Shown: one piece after another, positions 29,062 to 38,098 of the stretch | How positions within the stretch are numbered: position 1 is the stretch's first letter | Layout: each line of letters begins with the position of its first letter | Source of the DNA: Pseudomonadota bacterium | GTDB lineage: Bacteria > Pseudomonadota > Gammaproteobacteria > Burkholderiales > Burkholderiaceae_C | Assembly (NCBI GenBank): GCA_021846025.1 | Contig: JAJZDV010000006.1 | Coordinates: 1-48,518, forward strand | Direction: 5' to 3' | DNA length: 48,518 nucleotides | The notes under the pieces: generated by a model | Databases searched by the model: none | Told to the model about the DNA's origin: nothing | What the model saw: the letters and a program-made list of their open reading frames with translations, nothing else | Translations under genes and position numbers: made by a program

Positions 29062-29823
29062 TCACAGCCCGGTGAAGCGGCTCACGACCGCGAAATACAG
29101 GCGGTAGGGCAGGATGCGCAGCAAGCGCAAGATAAAGGTGAAGCGCTTGGGAAAGTGAATGTCGAAGTCCCCGCGCTGCCAGCCCCGGACGATGGCCGCC
29201 GCCGCTTGCTGCGGCGTCTGCAGCCCCGGCATGGCGAAGGCGTTCTGGGACGTGAGCTGGGTCTCGACGAAGCCTGGATTGATGACGCTGACGCCGATAC
29301 CGGCGGCGCGCAAATCGACATGCAGCACCTCGGCCAGATTGGTCAGCGCCGCCTTGGTCGGACCGTAAGCCAGCGCCTGAGGCAGACCGCGCCAACCCGC
29401 CACGCTGCTGACCAGGGCGATGTGGCCGCTGTGCTGCGCCTGCAGCACTGGCAAGACGGCAGCCAGGGTGTGCAGCGCACCACGGTAGTTGACGTCGTCG
29501 TGCGCCAGCGCCGAGGCCAGATCGAAGGCCGCGGCGCGTTGCGGCACGTAGGTTCCGGCGCAATACACCAGCAGATCCAGCCCGCCGAATGCAGCCTGCA
29601 CGTGCTGCATCGCCGCCTGCAGCGCCGCGGCGTCACGCACGTCCAGCGGCAGGGCCAGGGCTGCGGCCATGGCCCCGAGCTTGTCGGCGCTGCGTGCCGA
29701 CACCGCGACGCGGGCGCCGCGTGCGAGCAACTCGTGGGCAAGCGCGGCGCCAATGCCGCTGGAGGCGCCGACAATCCAGACACGGTGGCCGGACCAATGG
29801 GTGAGTGGCGGGTTCAGGGGCAT
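29062..29823 (-). CDS. Short-chain dehydrogenase/reductase
   Basis: 253-residue classical SDR. The nucleotide motif is VWIVGASSGIGAALA (residues 15-29), followed by VYCAG (the NNAG counterpart), the catalytic serine in LVSSVAG and the YxxxK dyad in AYGPTKAAL. The C-terminus (FTFILRLLRILPYRLYFAVV) is hydrophobic, suggesting membrane association and a lipid substrate. The set SDR + MFS + CFA-like + FAD oxidase + DUF1365 is recurrent in photo-oxidative-stress loci. Confidence 0.88.
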   Translation of the reverse strand: MPLNPPLTHWSGHRVWIVGASSGIGAALAHELLARGARVAVSARSADKLGAMAAALALPLDVRDAAALQAAMQHVQAAFGGLDLLVYCAGTYVPQRAAAFDLASALAHDDVNYRGALHTLAAVLPVLQAQHSGHIALVSSVAGWRGLPQALAYGPTKAALTNLAEVLHVDLRAAGIGVSVINPGFVETQLTSQNAFAMPGLQTPQQAAAAIVRGWQRGDFDIHFPKRFTFILRLLRILPYRLYFAVVSRFTGL

Positions 29824-29871
29824 GGGTTCAGGCGGCTCGTTGGCGCCGCAGCGTGCGCGCCAGGGCGCACG

Positions 29872-30429
29872 TCAGGGCTTGTGGAAGGCGATGAAAATGC
29901 TGGCCACCCGGAAGCCGAACTTGGTCATCACGGTGTGGTTCAGCAGCACATGATCGTTCATCTGGTACATCCAGTCATCCATCTGCACGTTGTAGATCGT
30001 GCCGTCCACCGGCAGTGCCAGGGTGTAGTGCCAGTTGAAGGCGTTGCCCTCGGCATAGCCATGGGCGGTGCCGACGACGTCGCCAGCCGTGCCCTCGTAG
30101 CGCCGCTCGCCGTTCCTGCCGGGCAGGCGCGTGAGCTTCCAGATGCGTTCCTGCTTGCTGCCGTCGCTGTAGACGAAGTGCTCGACCAGCGTGCCTTCGT
30201 CGCCCTTCCAGGTGCCGGCGAGCGCCACATGGAAGCGCTTGATGACCTTGCCCGAGCGGTTGAACACCACACCATCGGCCGTGAGCGGGCCGTTGAAATA
30301 GTTCTCCAAGGCGAGTGTCGGCTTCTCGCCGCGGTAATCCATCGGCGTGACGCTGGCGCAGCCCCCCAGCAAGACGGCAAAGAGCAGCGCGAGGCTGCCG
30401 AGACGCAGGTGTTTCCAGACGCGATTCAT
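29872..30429 (-). CDS. DUF3833 lipoprotein
   Basis: 185 residues with a lipoprotein signal (LALLFAVLLGGC lipobox) and the DUF3833 pattern: LENYFNGPLTADGVVFNRSGKVIKRFHV, GTLVEHFVYSDGSKQERIWKL and WMYQMNDHVLLNHTVMTKFGFRVASI. The beta-rich fold is lipocalin-like, and function is unknown. The start ATG overlaps the MFS stop (ATGA), so it is translationally coupled. Recurrent association with the CFA/SDR cluster suggests a lipid-related envelope role. Confidence 0.85.
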   Translation of the reverse strand: MNRVWKHLRLGSLALLFAVLLGGCASVTPMDYRGEKPTLALENYFNGPLTADGVVFNRSGKVIKRFHVALAGTWKGDEGTLVEHFVYSDGSKQERIWKLTRLPGRNGERRYEGTAGDVVGTAHGYAEGNAFNWHYTLALPVDGTIYNVQMDDWMYQMNDHVLLNHTVMTKFGFRVASIFIAFHKP

Positions 30430-31802
30430 GGTGAGTTTCTCCGTTGTCGAGCAGTCAAAAAATCAGGGTTGCGCGCCGGGCGCATCCAGCCGAACCACAG
30501 CAGTGCAGCCGACACCAGCTTGAGCCCGCAGGGCAGCAGGCAATACACCGCCACCAGCGGCGGCAGCACGCCCGTGGCGGCTGCGCCTGGCGCGTAGCCG
30601 AGGCTGGCCAGGAGCGGCAAGGCGACGCCTGCTGCCAGCGCCAGGGTCAGCTTGGTGGCCATGCCCCAGATGCCGAAGTAGGCGCCTTCGAGCCGGCCGC
30701 CGTGGCCCAGGCTGCGGATCAATCCGGCCAACAGCGCCGGCGGCAACACCAGATCGGAACCCAGCGCCAGGCCGGAGGCGGCGCACACGCCGGCATAGGC
30801 CCAGCGGTCACCGGGCTGCAGCAACGCCGCCCACAAGAAAACCGCGACCGTGAGCCCCATGCCGATGAGCCAGCTGGCCGCCGCGCCGAAGCGGCGCACC
30901 GCGCGCAGCCACAAGGGCACGCATGCGGCACCGAACGCAAAGTAGATGAACAGGTAGAGCCCGGAGAGTTGGGCCGCGCCGATGCGGTCGCGGATGAAGA
31001 ACAGCACCAGCGTGGCCGGCACCGAGGCCGCTACGCCGCTGGCCAGATACACCAGCAGCAGACGGCGAAAGGCGACATGGCGCAAAGGCTCCAGGGCCGC
31101 ACGCCATCCACGCAGGGGGTGCAGGCCGGGCACGTCGCGCGGCCTGGGTGCGGACTTCACCAGCCACAGGCCCAGCGCAAGGCTGGCGGTGAACACGAGC
31201 GTGAAGCCCGAGGCGCCGCCGAGCTGCGTCACGGTCGCGGCCACGAGCACTCCGGCCAGGCCCAGCGCTTCGCGCCAGGCAAAGGTGCGTGCGCGTTCGG
31301 CCTCGGTATCGCCCAAGCCCGCGCCCCAGGCCTGGTGCGTCACACCCACGGCGCTGTAGCCGGCATAGGTCAGCAACAACGCCAGCCCCATCACGGCGGC
31401 AAACAGGGCGGGTTGCGGCGCATAGGCCAGCCGTGCTGGAAAGCCCAGCAGCAGGGCGAAGCCCAGGGCCAGCGCCACACTGCTGACCGCCATGAAGCCC
31501 CAGCCACGCCCGACCCCCAGCATGCGGTCGGCGATGCGGCCGAGGACGGGGTCGATCAAACCGTCGAGCAGCCGCGCCAGGAGCAGCACGACACCGAGAA
31601 ATCCGAGCGGTACGGCATAGCGGGTGGCGTAATAGTCGGGCAGAAAGACATAGAGCGGCAAGGCGACGAAACTCAACGCGAACTGCGGCGCGCCGTAGCG
31701 GGCCAGCTGCAGCGAGCTGTGTGGCCTGCAGGCCCGGGGCCTGGCGTCGGGCACGGCTGCCGGCAGCGACCCCATGGCAGTTGCGGCTCGTGCCGGGTTC
31801 AT
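30426..31802 (-). CDS. MFS transporter (GPH-like)
   Basis: 458 residues with about twelve hydrophobic segments. The early RLLDGLIDPVLGRIADRM motif resembles the glycoside-pentoside-hexuronide cation symporters, where LxDxxxDPxxGxxxDR is characteristic. In this gene context the substrate is unlikely to be a sugar; relatives sit in singlet-oxygen/light-responsive lipid clusters with unknown cargo. The start overlaps the chalcone-isomerase-like stop (ATGA) and the stop overlaps the DUF3833 start, so three genes are translationally coupled. Confidence 0.85.
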   Translation of the reverse strand: MNPARAATAMGSLPAAVPDARPRACRPHSSLQLARYGAPQFALSFVALPLYVFLPDYYATRYAVPLGFLGVVLLLARLLDGLIDPVLGRIADRMLGVGRGWGFMAVSSVALALGFALLLGFPARLAYAPQPALFAAVMGLALLLTYAGYSAVGVTHQAWGAGLGDTEAERARTFAWREALGLAGVLVAATVTQLGGASGFTLVFTASLALGLWLVKSAPRPRDVPGLHPLRGWRAALEPLRHVAFRRLLLVYLASGVAASVPATLVLFFIRDRIGAAQLSGLYLFIYFAFGAACVPLWLRAVRRFGAAASWLIGMGLTVAVFLWAALLQPGDRWAYAGVCAASGLALGSDLVLPPALLAGLIRSLGHGGRLEGAYFGIWGMATKLTLALAAGVALPLLASLGYAPGAAATGVLPPLVAVYCLLPCGLKLVSAALLWFGWMRPARNPDFLTARQRRNSP

Positions 31803-32446
31803 GGCGAAGCCTGAGCGAGCAGCGCACGGCGCAGATCGGGCGCGGTGGTCTTGGGCGACAGCCAGATGGAGAAAAAGGCCTGGGCAAAGGCCTCGCCACC
31901 GACCATGCCGATGGGCTTGCCGTTGAGCCAGAACGTGGTGCGCGGCCCGCCCGGCGCCTTGGGTTCGAACAGGCCGCAAAGCCGGTCGCCGTCGCCCACA
32001 TCGGGGAAGATGGCGCGCATCTGCGCCAACCACTGTGCGCGCTCGGCCGGATCGCCCTGGTCCAGCTTGCGCATTTCGACTTCGGATTGATCGGCAATCT
32101 CCCGCCCCTTGAGCTTGCGGGCGTAACGCAACTCCAGCGCAAAGGGGGTGGCGGTGAGTCGCGCCGGGTCGATCCCGCCGGGGCCGACCCAGAGCGCCGC
32201 GGTGTAAACCGCGAAGCCCCACCAGCGGAACAGGCCGCTGCCCGACAGGTGGGCGCCGGGGATGGCATCGGCCACGGCCTGCGGCACGGACATGGCGCCT
32301 GTCGCGGCATGAACCATGCCCGGCGCCAGCAGCGTGGTGGCGCTCGCCGCCAGACCCGCCAGCGCGGCACGACGCGCTGGCGATACCGGCATCGCGGCTT
32401 GGCTGTGCAACCGACGCCTGTGGGTGAAGATGACGGGCTCGCGCAT
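31799..32446 (-). CDS. Chalcone isomerase-like secreted protein
   Basis: Contains the bacterial chalcone-isomerase-like pattern: LSGSGLFRWWGFAVYTAALWV, LELRYARKLKGREIADQSEVEM, FWLNGKPIGMVGGEAFAQAFFSIWLSPKT. A signal sequence with twin arginines (ARRAALAGLAASATTLL then VHAA) indicates export. I use ATG 32446 (215 residues). ATGs at 32473 and 32392 are equally possible because none has a good ribosome site; 32392 gives the most compact signal peptide. Bacterial members probably bind fatty acids and are not flavonoid enzymes. Confidence 0.8.
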   Translation of the reverse strand: MREPVIFTHRRRLHSQAAMPVSPARRAALAGLAASATTLLAPGMVHAATGAMSVPQAVADAIPGAHLSGSGLFRWWGFAVYTAALWVGPGGIDPARLTATPFALELRYARKLKGREIADQSEVEMRKLDQGDPAERAQWLAQMRAIFPDVGDGDRLCGLFEPKAPGGPRTTFWLNGKPIGMVGGEAFAQAFFSIWLSPKTTAPDLRRALLAQASP

Positions 32447-32490
32447 GGACCAGGGCGATCGTGTCGAGGTCATGGAGACGGCCGCCGGCC

Positions 32491-33762
32491 TCAGGCGGCG
32501 CGGTGGTGGCACAACGTGAACTGCATCACGTCGATGGTCTGCTGGGCGAAGCCGGCCTCGCAATACGCCAGGTAAAACTCCCACAGCAGGTTGAAGCGCT
32601 GATCGAAGCCCCGGGCGCGCACCGCTTCGCGCTGCGCCAGAAAGCGCTCGCGCCACAGGGCGAGCGTGGTGGCGTAGTCCTGCCCGAACGCGTGCGTGGC
32701 GACGACGTCCAGGCCGGCGTCACGGGCCTGTGCGGAGAAGGCCGACGGGCTGGGGAGCATCCCGCCGGGGAAAATGTATTGCTGGATGAAATCGGTGCCG
32801 CGGCGGTATTGCGGGAAGATGGCGTCGGCGATGGTGATGGTCTGGATGCAGGCGCGCCCGCCCGGCCTGAGCTGGCTGGCAAGGGTGCGGAAAAAGCTCG
32901 GCCAGTACGCTTCGCCCACGGCTTCGAACATCTCGATGGACGCGATGCCGTCGTAACCGCCGGCCGGAGCGATGGCGCCCGCATCGCGGTAGTCGCGCAA
33001 GTCCAGCCGGACCTGCCGGTCCAGCCCCGCGGACTGCAGCCGGGCCTGCGCATACGCCAACTGCTCGGTGGACAGGGTCAGGCCATCCACCCGCAGCCCG
33101 GCGCGCGCACCCGCCTCGGCGAAGCTGCCCCAACCGCAGCCGATTTCCAGCACACGGCTGCCGGCGGGCAGGTCGAGCTGGTGCAGCACGCGCTCCAGCT
33201 TGGCCGCTTGCGCGTCCTCCAGGCTTTGTCCCGGCGCGGTGAACAGGGCGCTGGAGTAGGTCATGCTCGGGTCCAGCCAGAGTTCGTAGAAGGCGTTGCC
33301 GATGTCGTAATGCTGATGGATGTTGTGGCGGCTGCCGCGGCGCGAATTGCGGTTGAACAGGTGCCGCAGGCGCGCGAACAGCGTCCCCCAGGCGCTGCCG
33401 TGGAGCGCCCGCTCGACTGCGCTGCGATTGGCCAGCAGCAGCTTGAGCAAGCCGGGCAGATCGCCCGTGCTCCACTGGCCCTGGAAATAGCCTTCGGCGA
33501 AGCCGATGTCGCCACGCCGCAGCACCGCCGAGAACACGGCCCAGTCATGCACATGCAGATGCGCCAGCGGCGCGGCGGCCTCGTGCTGGCCGAAGTGCAG
33601 CACAGCGCCATCGGGCAGGCGCAGCTCCAGCCGCCCGCGCTGCAGGCGTTGCAGCAAGACCAGCAGGGTGCGCGCCGCCAGCGGCATGCCGCGCAACGGC
33701 GGCGAGGCCAAGGCGGACGCATTGGCCGTTCTGGCGGCTGCGGAGGAGGGTTGGCTGTTCAT
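32491..33762 (-). CDS. cfa: Cyclopropane-fatty-acid-synthase-like methyltransferase
   Basis: 423-residue SAM-dependent lipid methyltransferase. An N-terminal substrate domain is followed by NIHQHYDIGNAFYELWLD, SMTYSSALF, the SAM loop VLEIGCGWGSFAE, and ASIEMFEAVGEAYWPSFF near the bicarbonate site. It adds a methylene or methyl group to unsaturated acyl chains of phospholipids. Paired with the FAD oxidoreductase and DUF1365 it resembles the gene pair making methylated and furan fatty acids in singlet-oxygen responses, so a methyltransferase (UfaM-like) role is as likely as true CFA synthase. It overlaps DUF1365 by one base (TGATG). Confidence 0.88.
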   Translation of the reverse strand: MNSQPSSAAARTANASALASPPLRGMPLAARTLLVLLQRLQRGRLELRLPDGAVLHFGQHEAAAPLAHLHVHDWAVFSAVLRRGDIGFAEGYFQGQWSTGDLPGLLKLLLANRSAVERALHGSAWGTLFARLRHLFNRNSRRGSRHNIHQHYDIGNAFYELWLDPSMTYSSALFTAPGQSLEDAQAAKLERVLHQLDLPAGSRVLEIGCGWGSFAEAGARAGLRVDGLTLSTEQLAYAQARLQSAGLDRQVRLDLRDYRDAGAIAPAGGYDGIASIEMFEAVGEAYWPSFFRTLASQLRPGGRACIQTITIADAIFPQYRRGTDFIQQYIFPGGMLPSPSAFSAQARDAGLDVVATHAFGQDYATTLALWRERFLAQREAVRARGFDQRFNLLWEFYLAYCEAGFAQQTIDVMQFTLCHHRAA

Positions 33763-34664
33763 CACGTCACTCGCGTTTCTGGTGGGGCGGGTTTGGACAG
33801 GAAGGGCACGCGCTTGCGCCAGAGCTTGAGTGCCTGCCAGTGGATGCGGGCCATCACGCCCAGGGTCATGAAGGGATGGCCGAGCAGCGCGGCGCGGCTC
33901 GAAGCCGGGGTGAGCGCTTGCAGGACGCCGCTGATGCTGGTGAGGAGCAAGGGGCCTTGGGCGTCGTCGTGGTCGATGCGGGCGACGATGCGCTCGGTCT
34001 CGCTCCGGCCCTCGTCGCTCTGGCCCTCGTGCCGCCGGGAGCGCAGGAAGCGAAAGCGGTAGCTGCCCTGGACCCGGCAAAACGGCGAGACATGAAACAC
34101 CTTGGTGGCGCGCAGCTCCTGGCCCCAGGCCAGGGTTTGCACATCGCCCTGCGGCGGCTCCAGCAGATAGCAGTGCCGCTCGCCGAAGGTGTTGTTGACT
34201 TCGGCGACGATGGCGCGCAGCGCGCCGTCGGCGCGGTGGCAATACCAGAAGCTCACGGGGTTGAACACGTAGCCGAGCACGCGCGGGAAGGTCTGCAGCC
34301 AGACTTCACCGTCGGCATCGGCAATGCCATGCGCGCGCAGCACGCCCAGCAGCCAGGCCAGGCTGTCGACACCGCCTTCGCCATGGTCGCCGTCATGAAA
34401 GCTCAGCAGGCCGCCGCGGTTGCGGGCCATGCGCAGCAGCGCCGGGTCGCGCGCCAGCGTACGCATGGGCAGCAGCAGGAAAAACACGCGGTAGGCGAAG
34501 CGGTGGTCGGTGGGCCGCAGACGCCGGTGATGCACCACGCCACGCGCGATCAGCGGCTGCACCTTGGCTGCGCCCAGGTCGGCTTGCGGTGGCGTCCCGC
34601 CCGGGCCGAAGCCGCGCGCCTTCACCGACCGGACGCTGTGCAACAGGCGGGAGGCGGTGCTCAT
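33762..34664 (-). CDS. DUF1365 family protein
   Basis: 300 residues. The family pattern is clear: GVVHHRRLRPTDHRFAYRVFFLLL, GYVFNPVSFWYCHRADG, LRAIVAEVNNTFGERHCYLL and KVFHVSPFC. Function is unproven; the gene nearly always sits between an FAD-dependent desaturase-like oxidoreductase and a CFA-like methyltransferase, as here, implying lipid modification. Its start overlaps the upstream stop (ATGA) and its stop shares a base with the cfa start. Confidence 0.9.
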   Translation of the reverse strand: MSTASRLLHSVRSVKARGFGPGGTPPQADLGAAKVQPLIARGVVHHRRLRPTDHRFAYRVFFLLLPMRTLARDPALLRMARNRGGLLSFHDGDHGEGGVDSLAWLLGVLRAHGIADADGEVWLQTFPRVLGYVFNPVSFWYCHRADGALRAIVAEVNNTFGERHCYLLEPPQGDVQTLAWGQELRATKVFHVSPFCRVQGSYRFRFLRSRRHEGQSDEGRSETERIVARIDHDDAQGPLLLTSISGVLQALTPASSRAALLGHPFMTLGVMARIHWQALKLWRKRVPFLSKPAPPETRVT

Positions 34665-36031
34665 GCTGGCTGCGCCTCGCGTGCGGTGGTCAGCAAGCTG
34701 CCCTGAACCCCCTGCGGCAACGGGCCGAGCAGGGCTTGCGCGGCCGCGTAGCCGGCCTTCAGGCCGTCTTCATGAAAGCCGTAGCCACACCAGGCACCAC
34801 AGTAATAGGTGCGCTGGCGTCCCTGCAGTTCCGGCACGCGGGCCTGCGCCGCCAGGGCTGCGGCGTCGAAGACCGGGTGGGCGTAGGTCATCTCGCGCAG
34901 CACGCTGGCGGGCTCGGGCTCGCGCAGCGGGTTCATCGACACGATGACCGGCTGCTGAAACGGCACCGGCTGCAGCTTGTTGATGAGATAGTGCAGGCAC
35001 ACGGCGGGCAGGACCTGCGGCTGGGCGCCGGCAGCTTGGGCCGCTTGCCGTGCGGCAGCGCCGCGGGCCTGCACTCCGGCGCTTTCATAGTTCCATGCCG
35101 CCCAGGCTTTGGGGTGGCGCGGCAGCAGGCTGGCGTCGGTGTGCAGCAGCGCGCGATTGGGCTGATAGCCGATGGCGCCCAGCACGCTGCGCTCGACGTC
35201 GCTCGGGTCGGCCAGCAGCGCCAGGGCCTGGTCGCTGTGGCAGGCGAGCACGACGTGGTCGAACCATTCGGTGCCGGTGTCCGTGCTGACCTCCACGCCG
35301 ACGTCGAAGCGCTTGATGCGCCGCACCGGGCTGTTCAAGCGCGTGTCCGGCAGCCGCTCGACGATGCGCTGCACGTACTGCCGCGCCCCACCGCGAACGG
35401 TGAGCCACTGCGGCCGATCATCGACTTGCAGCAGCCCGTGGTTGTGGCAGAAGTGCACCATCGTTGCCAGCGGGAAGTCGAGCATCTGCTCCGTGGGGCA
35501 GGACCAGATGCAGGCTGCCATGGGCAGGAAATACCACTGGATGAAGGCCTCGCTGTAGCCCCCCTGACGCAGGAATTCGCCAACACTGCGACGGTCGCGG
35601 CCTGGATCGCAACCGGCTTCGGCCAGGGCCGTGGCTTCGCGGTTGAAACGCAGCATGTCGCGCAACATGGCCCAGAAGCGCGGACGCAGCAGGTTGGAGC
35701 GCTGGGCGAACACCGTGTCGAGATTGGTGCCGCTCCACTCCAGCCGTCGCCCACCCGCCAGGGGCTGCTGCACCGAGAACGACATGTCGGCCTCGGCGAG
35801 CGGAATCTTCAGGTCCGAGAACAAGCCGAGCAGCCCGGGGTAGGTGCGGCGGTTGAGCACCAGGAAGCCGGTGTCGACCGGATAGCGGATGCCGCCGACA
35901 CTGGCGTCCACCGTGTGCGTGTGGCCGCCGAAATGCCCGCCGGCCTCGTACACGGTGAGTTGCGCCTGGTCTTTCAGTTGCCAGGCGGCAGCGAGGCCGG
36001 AAATTCCGGAGCCGACGATGGCGACCCGCAT
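34661..36031 (-). CDS. FAD-dependent amine-oxidase-like oxidoreductase
   Basis: 456 residues. The N-terminal Rossmann motif VAIVGSGISGLAAAWQL and the second FAD segment YEAGGHFGGHTHTV define the fold; VDTGFLVLNRRTYPGLLGLF and the C-terminal YYCGAWCGYGFHEDGLKAGYAAA (FAD closure) place it with the cyclopropane/furan fatty acid associated oxidoreductases. ATG 36031 follows GAGGAG by 6 nt; a GTG just upstream is dismissed. It is the first gene of the coupled minus-strand cluster, so the cluster promoter should lie in 36032-36210. Confidence 0.88.
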   Translation of the reverse strand: MRVAIVGSGISGLAAAWQLKDQAQLTVYEAGGHFGGHTHTVDASVGGIRYPVDTGFLVLNRRTYPGLLGLFSDLKIPLAEADMSFSVQQPLAGGRRLEWSGTNLDTVFAQRSNLLRPRFWAMLRDMLRFNREATALAEAGCDPGRDRRSVGEFLRQGGYSEAFIQWYFLPMAACIWSCPTEQMLDFPLATMVHFCHNHGLLQVDDRPQWLTVRGGARQYVQRIVERLPDTRLNSPVRRIKRFDVGVEVSTDTGTEWFDHVVLACHSDQALALLADPSDVERSVLGAIGYQPNRALLHTDASLLPRHPKAWAAWNYESAGVQARGAAARQAAQAAGAQPQVLPAVCLHYLINKLQPVPFQQPVIVSMNPLREPEPASVLREMTYAHPVFDAAALAAQARVPELQGRQRTYYCGAWCGYGFHEDGLKAGYAAAQALLGPLPQGVQGSLLTTAREAQPA

Positions 36032-36176
36032 CACCCGCTCCTCGCGGCCGATGCCGTGGCGTGGCTGCCGGGTGGAGCGTCGGCGCGCGAAGTCGTTGGG
36101 CGGGCGGTCATGTCACAGTCCTCAGCATGGGATGGGAGTCGCCCTAGCCCCTGTGGGCGTGGTTGCGCAAGCTCCT

Positions 36177-36193
36177 TGTCTACGCATACGACA
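36177..36193. promoter_or_regulatory. Inverted repeat upstream of the lipid cluster
   Basis: TGTC-TACGCATAC-GACA lies about 145 bp before the FAD oxidoreductase start, in the only sizeable gap (36032-36210) at the head of the cluster. Arms of 4 bp spaced by 9 bp are compatible with a MerR- or sigma-factor-type control site, and the half-site TTGTC recalls the litR-region repeats. The match is short and could be accidental. Confidence 0.25.
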
Positions 36194-36210
36194 CGCCGTG
36201 AAAACTGGAT

Positions 36211-37044
36211 TCAGCCGGCATCGACAGCGGCCCGTGACATGGCGATGCGCGCATAGGCGGAGTGGTTGTGAATGGATTCGAAGTTCTCCGATTCCACCGT
36301 GAAGGCGTCGACACGGGCGTCGTGCTGCAGGGCCATGGCGACGTCGCGCACCAGGTCTTCGACGAACTTGGGGTTGTCGTAGGCGCGTTCGGTCACGTAC
36401 TTCTCGTCGGGCCGCTTGAGCAGGCCCCAGAGTTCGCACGAGGCCGAGGTTTCGGCCACGCGGACCAGTTCCTCCAGCGGCATGTCGGCATTCAGTTCCA
36501 CCGCGAGCGTGAGATGGGAACGCTGGTTGTGGGCGCCGTAGTTGGAAATCTCACGCGAACAAGGGCACAAGCTCGTGACCGGCACCTGCACGGTCTGACG
36601 CAACCGCGCCGGCTCCCCGGCCCTGCCGGCCATGTGCAGCGTGACCTCGTAATCCATCAGGCTGCTCACGCCCGAGACCGGCGCGGTCTTGCGGATGAAA
36701 TAGGTCAGGCGCAGCGTGATGTCGCCGGATTCGGCGCCGAGACGGGTGAGCATGTCGGCAAACAGGGCGCGCAGGCTGGCGGGGTCCAGCGTTTCGCCGG
36801 CGTGGGCTTCGAGCAATTCGACAAAGCGCGACATGTGCGTGCCTTTCACTTCCGGCGGCAGCGCAACGTAGAGGTCGAAGCTGGCCACGCTGGGCTGGGA
36901 GGCGCCGTCCGCGGTGCGGATGAGCACCGGATGACGCACACCCTTGACGCCCACGTGCTGGATGGGCAGATTGCGGCGGTCCGGGGTGGCCTGAATGTCA
37001 GGCAGCGGAGCAGCCTTGCTGAACAATTTTTCCGGGGCATTCAT
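36211..37044 (-). CDS. folE2: GTP cyclohydrolase FolE2 (type IB)
   Basis: 277 residues from ATG 37044, with AAAGGA 7 nt upstream. Signatures are [47 protein letters not shown] (metal cysteine) and [13 protein letters not shown]...[18 protein letters not shown]. It makes dihydroneopterin triphosphate for folate and pterins and can use metals other than zinc. FolE2 genes are often Zur-controlled, but here the gene stands among light/stress genes. Pterin supply for photolyase/cryptochrome antenna is a possible link, by inference. Confidence 0.93.
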   Translation of the reverse strand: MNAPEKLFSKAAPLPDIQATPDRRNLPIQHVGVKGVRHPVLIRTADGASQPSVASFDLYVALPPEVKGTHMSRFVELLEAHAGETLDPASLRALFADMLTRLGAESGDITLRLTYFIRKTAPVSGVSSLMDYEVTLHMAGRAGEPARLRQTVQVPVTSLCPCSREISNYGAHNQRSHLTLAVELNADMPLEELVRVAETSASCELWGLLKRPDEKYVTERAYDNPKFVEDLVRDVAMALQHDARVDAFTVESENFESIHNHSAYARIAMSRAAVDAG

Positions 37045-37194
37045 CTGCGGTCCTTTCGACTTGCGGCGCGAAGCGCCTGGGGGTGCGTGGTTGAGTGCGT
37101 GCAAACCTTGCCGAACTCGCGCGGCCAAGGGCAACCGGGCAGCCGTCCGAGGACGGACCGACCGCCCCTTGCCGCGGCGGCCGGCCCGCCGCTC

Positions 37195-37794
37195 TCAACC
37201 CTTTTGCTTCAACAGCTTCTGGATCCTGTCCACGAACTCGGTGTTCTCGGGGGTTGTCAGGCTGGAATACACGCCCACCACCTTGCCTTGGCGGTCGATC
37301 AGGTATTTGTAGAAATTCCACTTGGGTTGATCGCCCGTGGCCAGGATGAGCTTCTTGTAGAAGCTGTTGGGTTGGGGCTCGGTGACGTGCGAGGGCGCGA
37401 ACATCGGGAAATTCACGTTGTAGGTGTCTTTGCAGAACGCGGCGATCTTGCTCGGATCCTTCATTTCCTGGTTGAAGTCGTTGGACGGGAATCCGAGCAC
37501 CACCAGGCCCTCAGGCCCGTATTGCTTGTACATCGCTTCCAGCCCCTTGTATTGCGGGGTGAAGCCGCAGTAGCTGGCGGTGTTCACCACCAGCACGACC
37601 TTGCCAGCGTATTGGCACAGGTCGATGGCCTTGTCGTCCTGCAAGCGCGGCACGGTCTGGTTGAGCAGGGTTGGGCAGGTGCCCGAAGCCGCCTGCGGGG
37701 CGGGCGCGGCAGGCGCCTGGGTGTTGGCGGCCTGGGCATTCAGGGCCAGTCCGCCGAACAGGGTGGCGGCAAGCACGATGGGGAAGAGGCGCAT
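37195..37794 (-). CDS. Exported glutathione peroxidase-like thiol peroxidase
   Basis: 199 residues from ATG 37794 with GGAG 7 nt upstream. A Sec signal peptide (LFPIVLAATLFGGLALNAQA-A) and a short Pro/Ala linker precede the peroxidase domain: VVLVVNTASYCGFTPQYKGLEAMY has the catalytic cysteine where selenocysteine stands in mammals, then GFPSNDFNQE (glutamine) and WNFYKYLIDRQG (Trp-Asn). It reduces lipid or hydrogen peroxides in the periplasm, probably with thioredoxin-like donors. It is divergent from litR with the repeated operator between them. Confidence 0.9.
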   Translation of the reverse strand: MRLFPIVLAATLFGGLALNAQAANTQAPAAPAPQAASGTCPTLLNQTVPRLQDDKAIDLCQYAGKVVLVVNTASYCGFTPQYKGLEAMYKQYGPEGLVVLGFPSNDFNQEMKDPSKIAAFCKDTYNVNFPMFAPSHVTEPQPNSFYKKLILATGDQPKWNFYKYLIDRQGKVVGVYSSLTTPENTEFVDRIQKLLKQKG

Positions 37795-37844
37795 CGGAAA
37801 CTCCAATCGGAACGCGGCAAGGGTGTCAGCCGGATGATGCAGGA

Positions 37845-37910
37845 TGTCCTGGACAAAACACAATCGGAACTGCTTTTGTCCAGGACAACTGTGGGGTTTT
37901 GTCCAGGACG
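37845..37910. promoter_or_regulatory. Three operator-like repeats TTTTGTCCAGGAC
   Basis: Three near-identical palindromes lie between the divergent peroxidase and litR genes: TGTCC-T-GGACA at 37845-37855 (TTTT arm facing right, inverted), TGTCC-A-GGACA at 37877-37887, and TGTCC-A-GGACG at 37900-37910. Each is flanked by four T (or A) bases on one side. Centre spacings are 32 and 23 bp, that is about three and two helical turns. TTGTCC in the third copy could act as a -35 with TAAGAT at 37924-37929, although the 19-bp spacer is long. This looks like the binding array of the adjacent MerR-type regulator. Confidence 0.65.
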
Positions 37911-38098
37911 GGGCAAGGCCGCCTAAGATGCTGGCAAACACCGTGGCCGCACGGCTTGGCAGCGCTGCGACGCGCGTCCAGACGTCCATGGCCGCGGACG
38001 TGATCGTCTGCCTTGACGAGCAATCGACGGCGGACATCCCTGTGTGTCAACGCCTGTTCAGCCGATTCGGATTCAACCCGCCCGCGACACCCGCGCCC

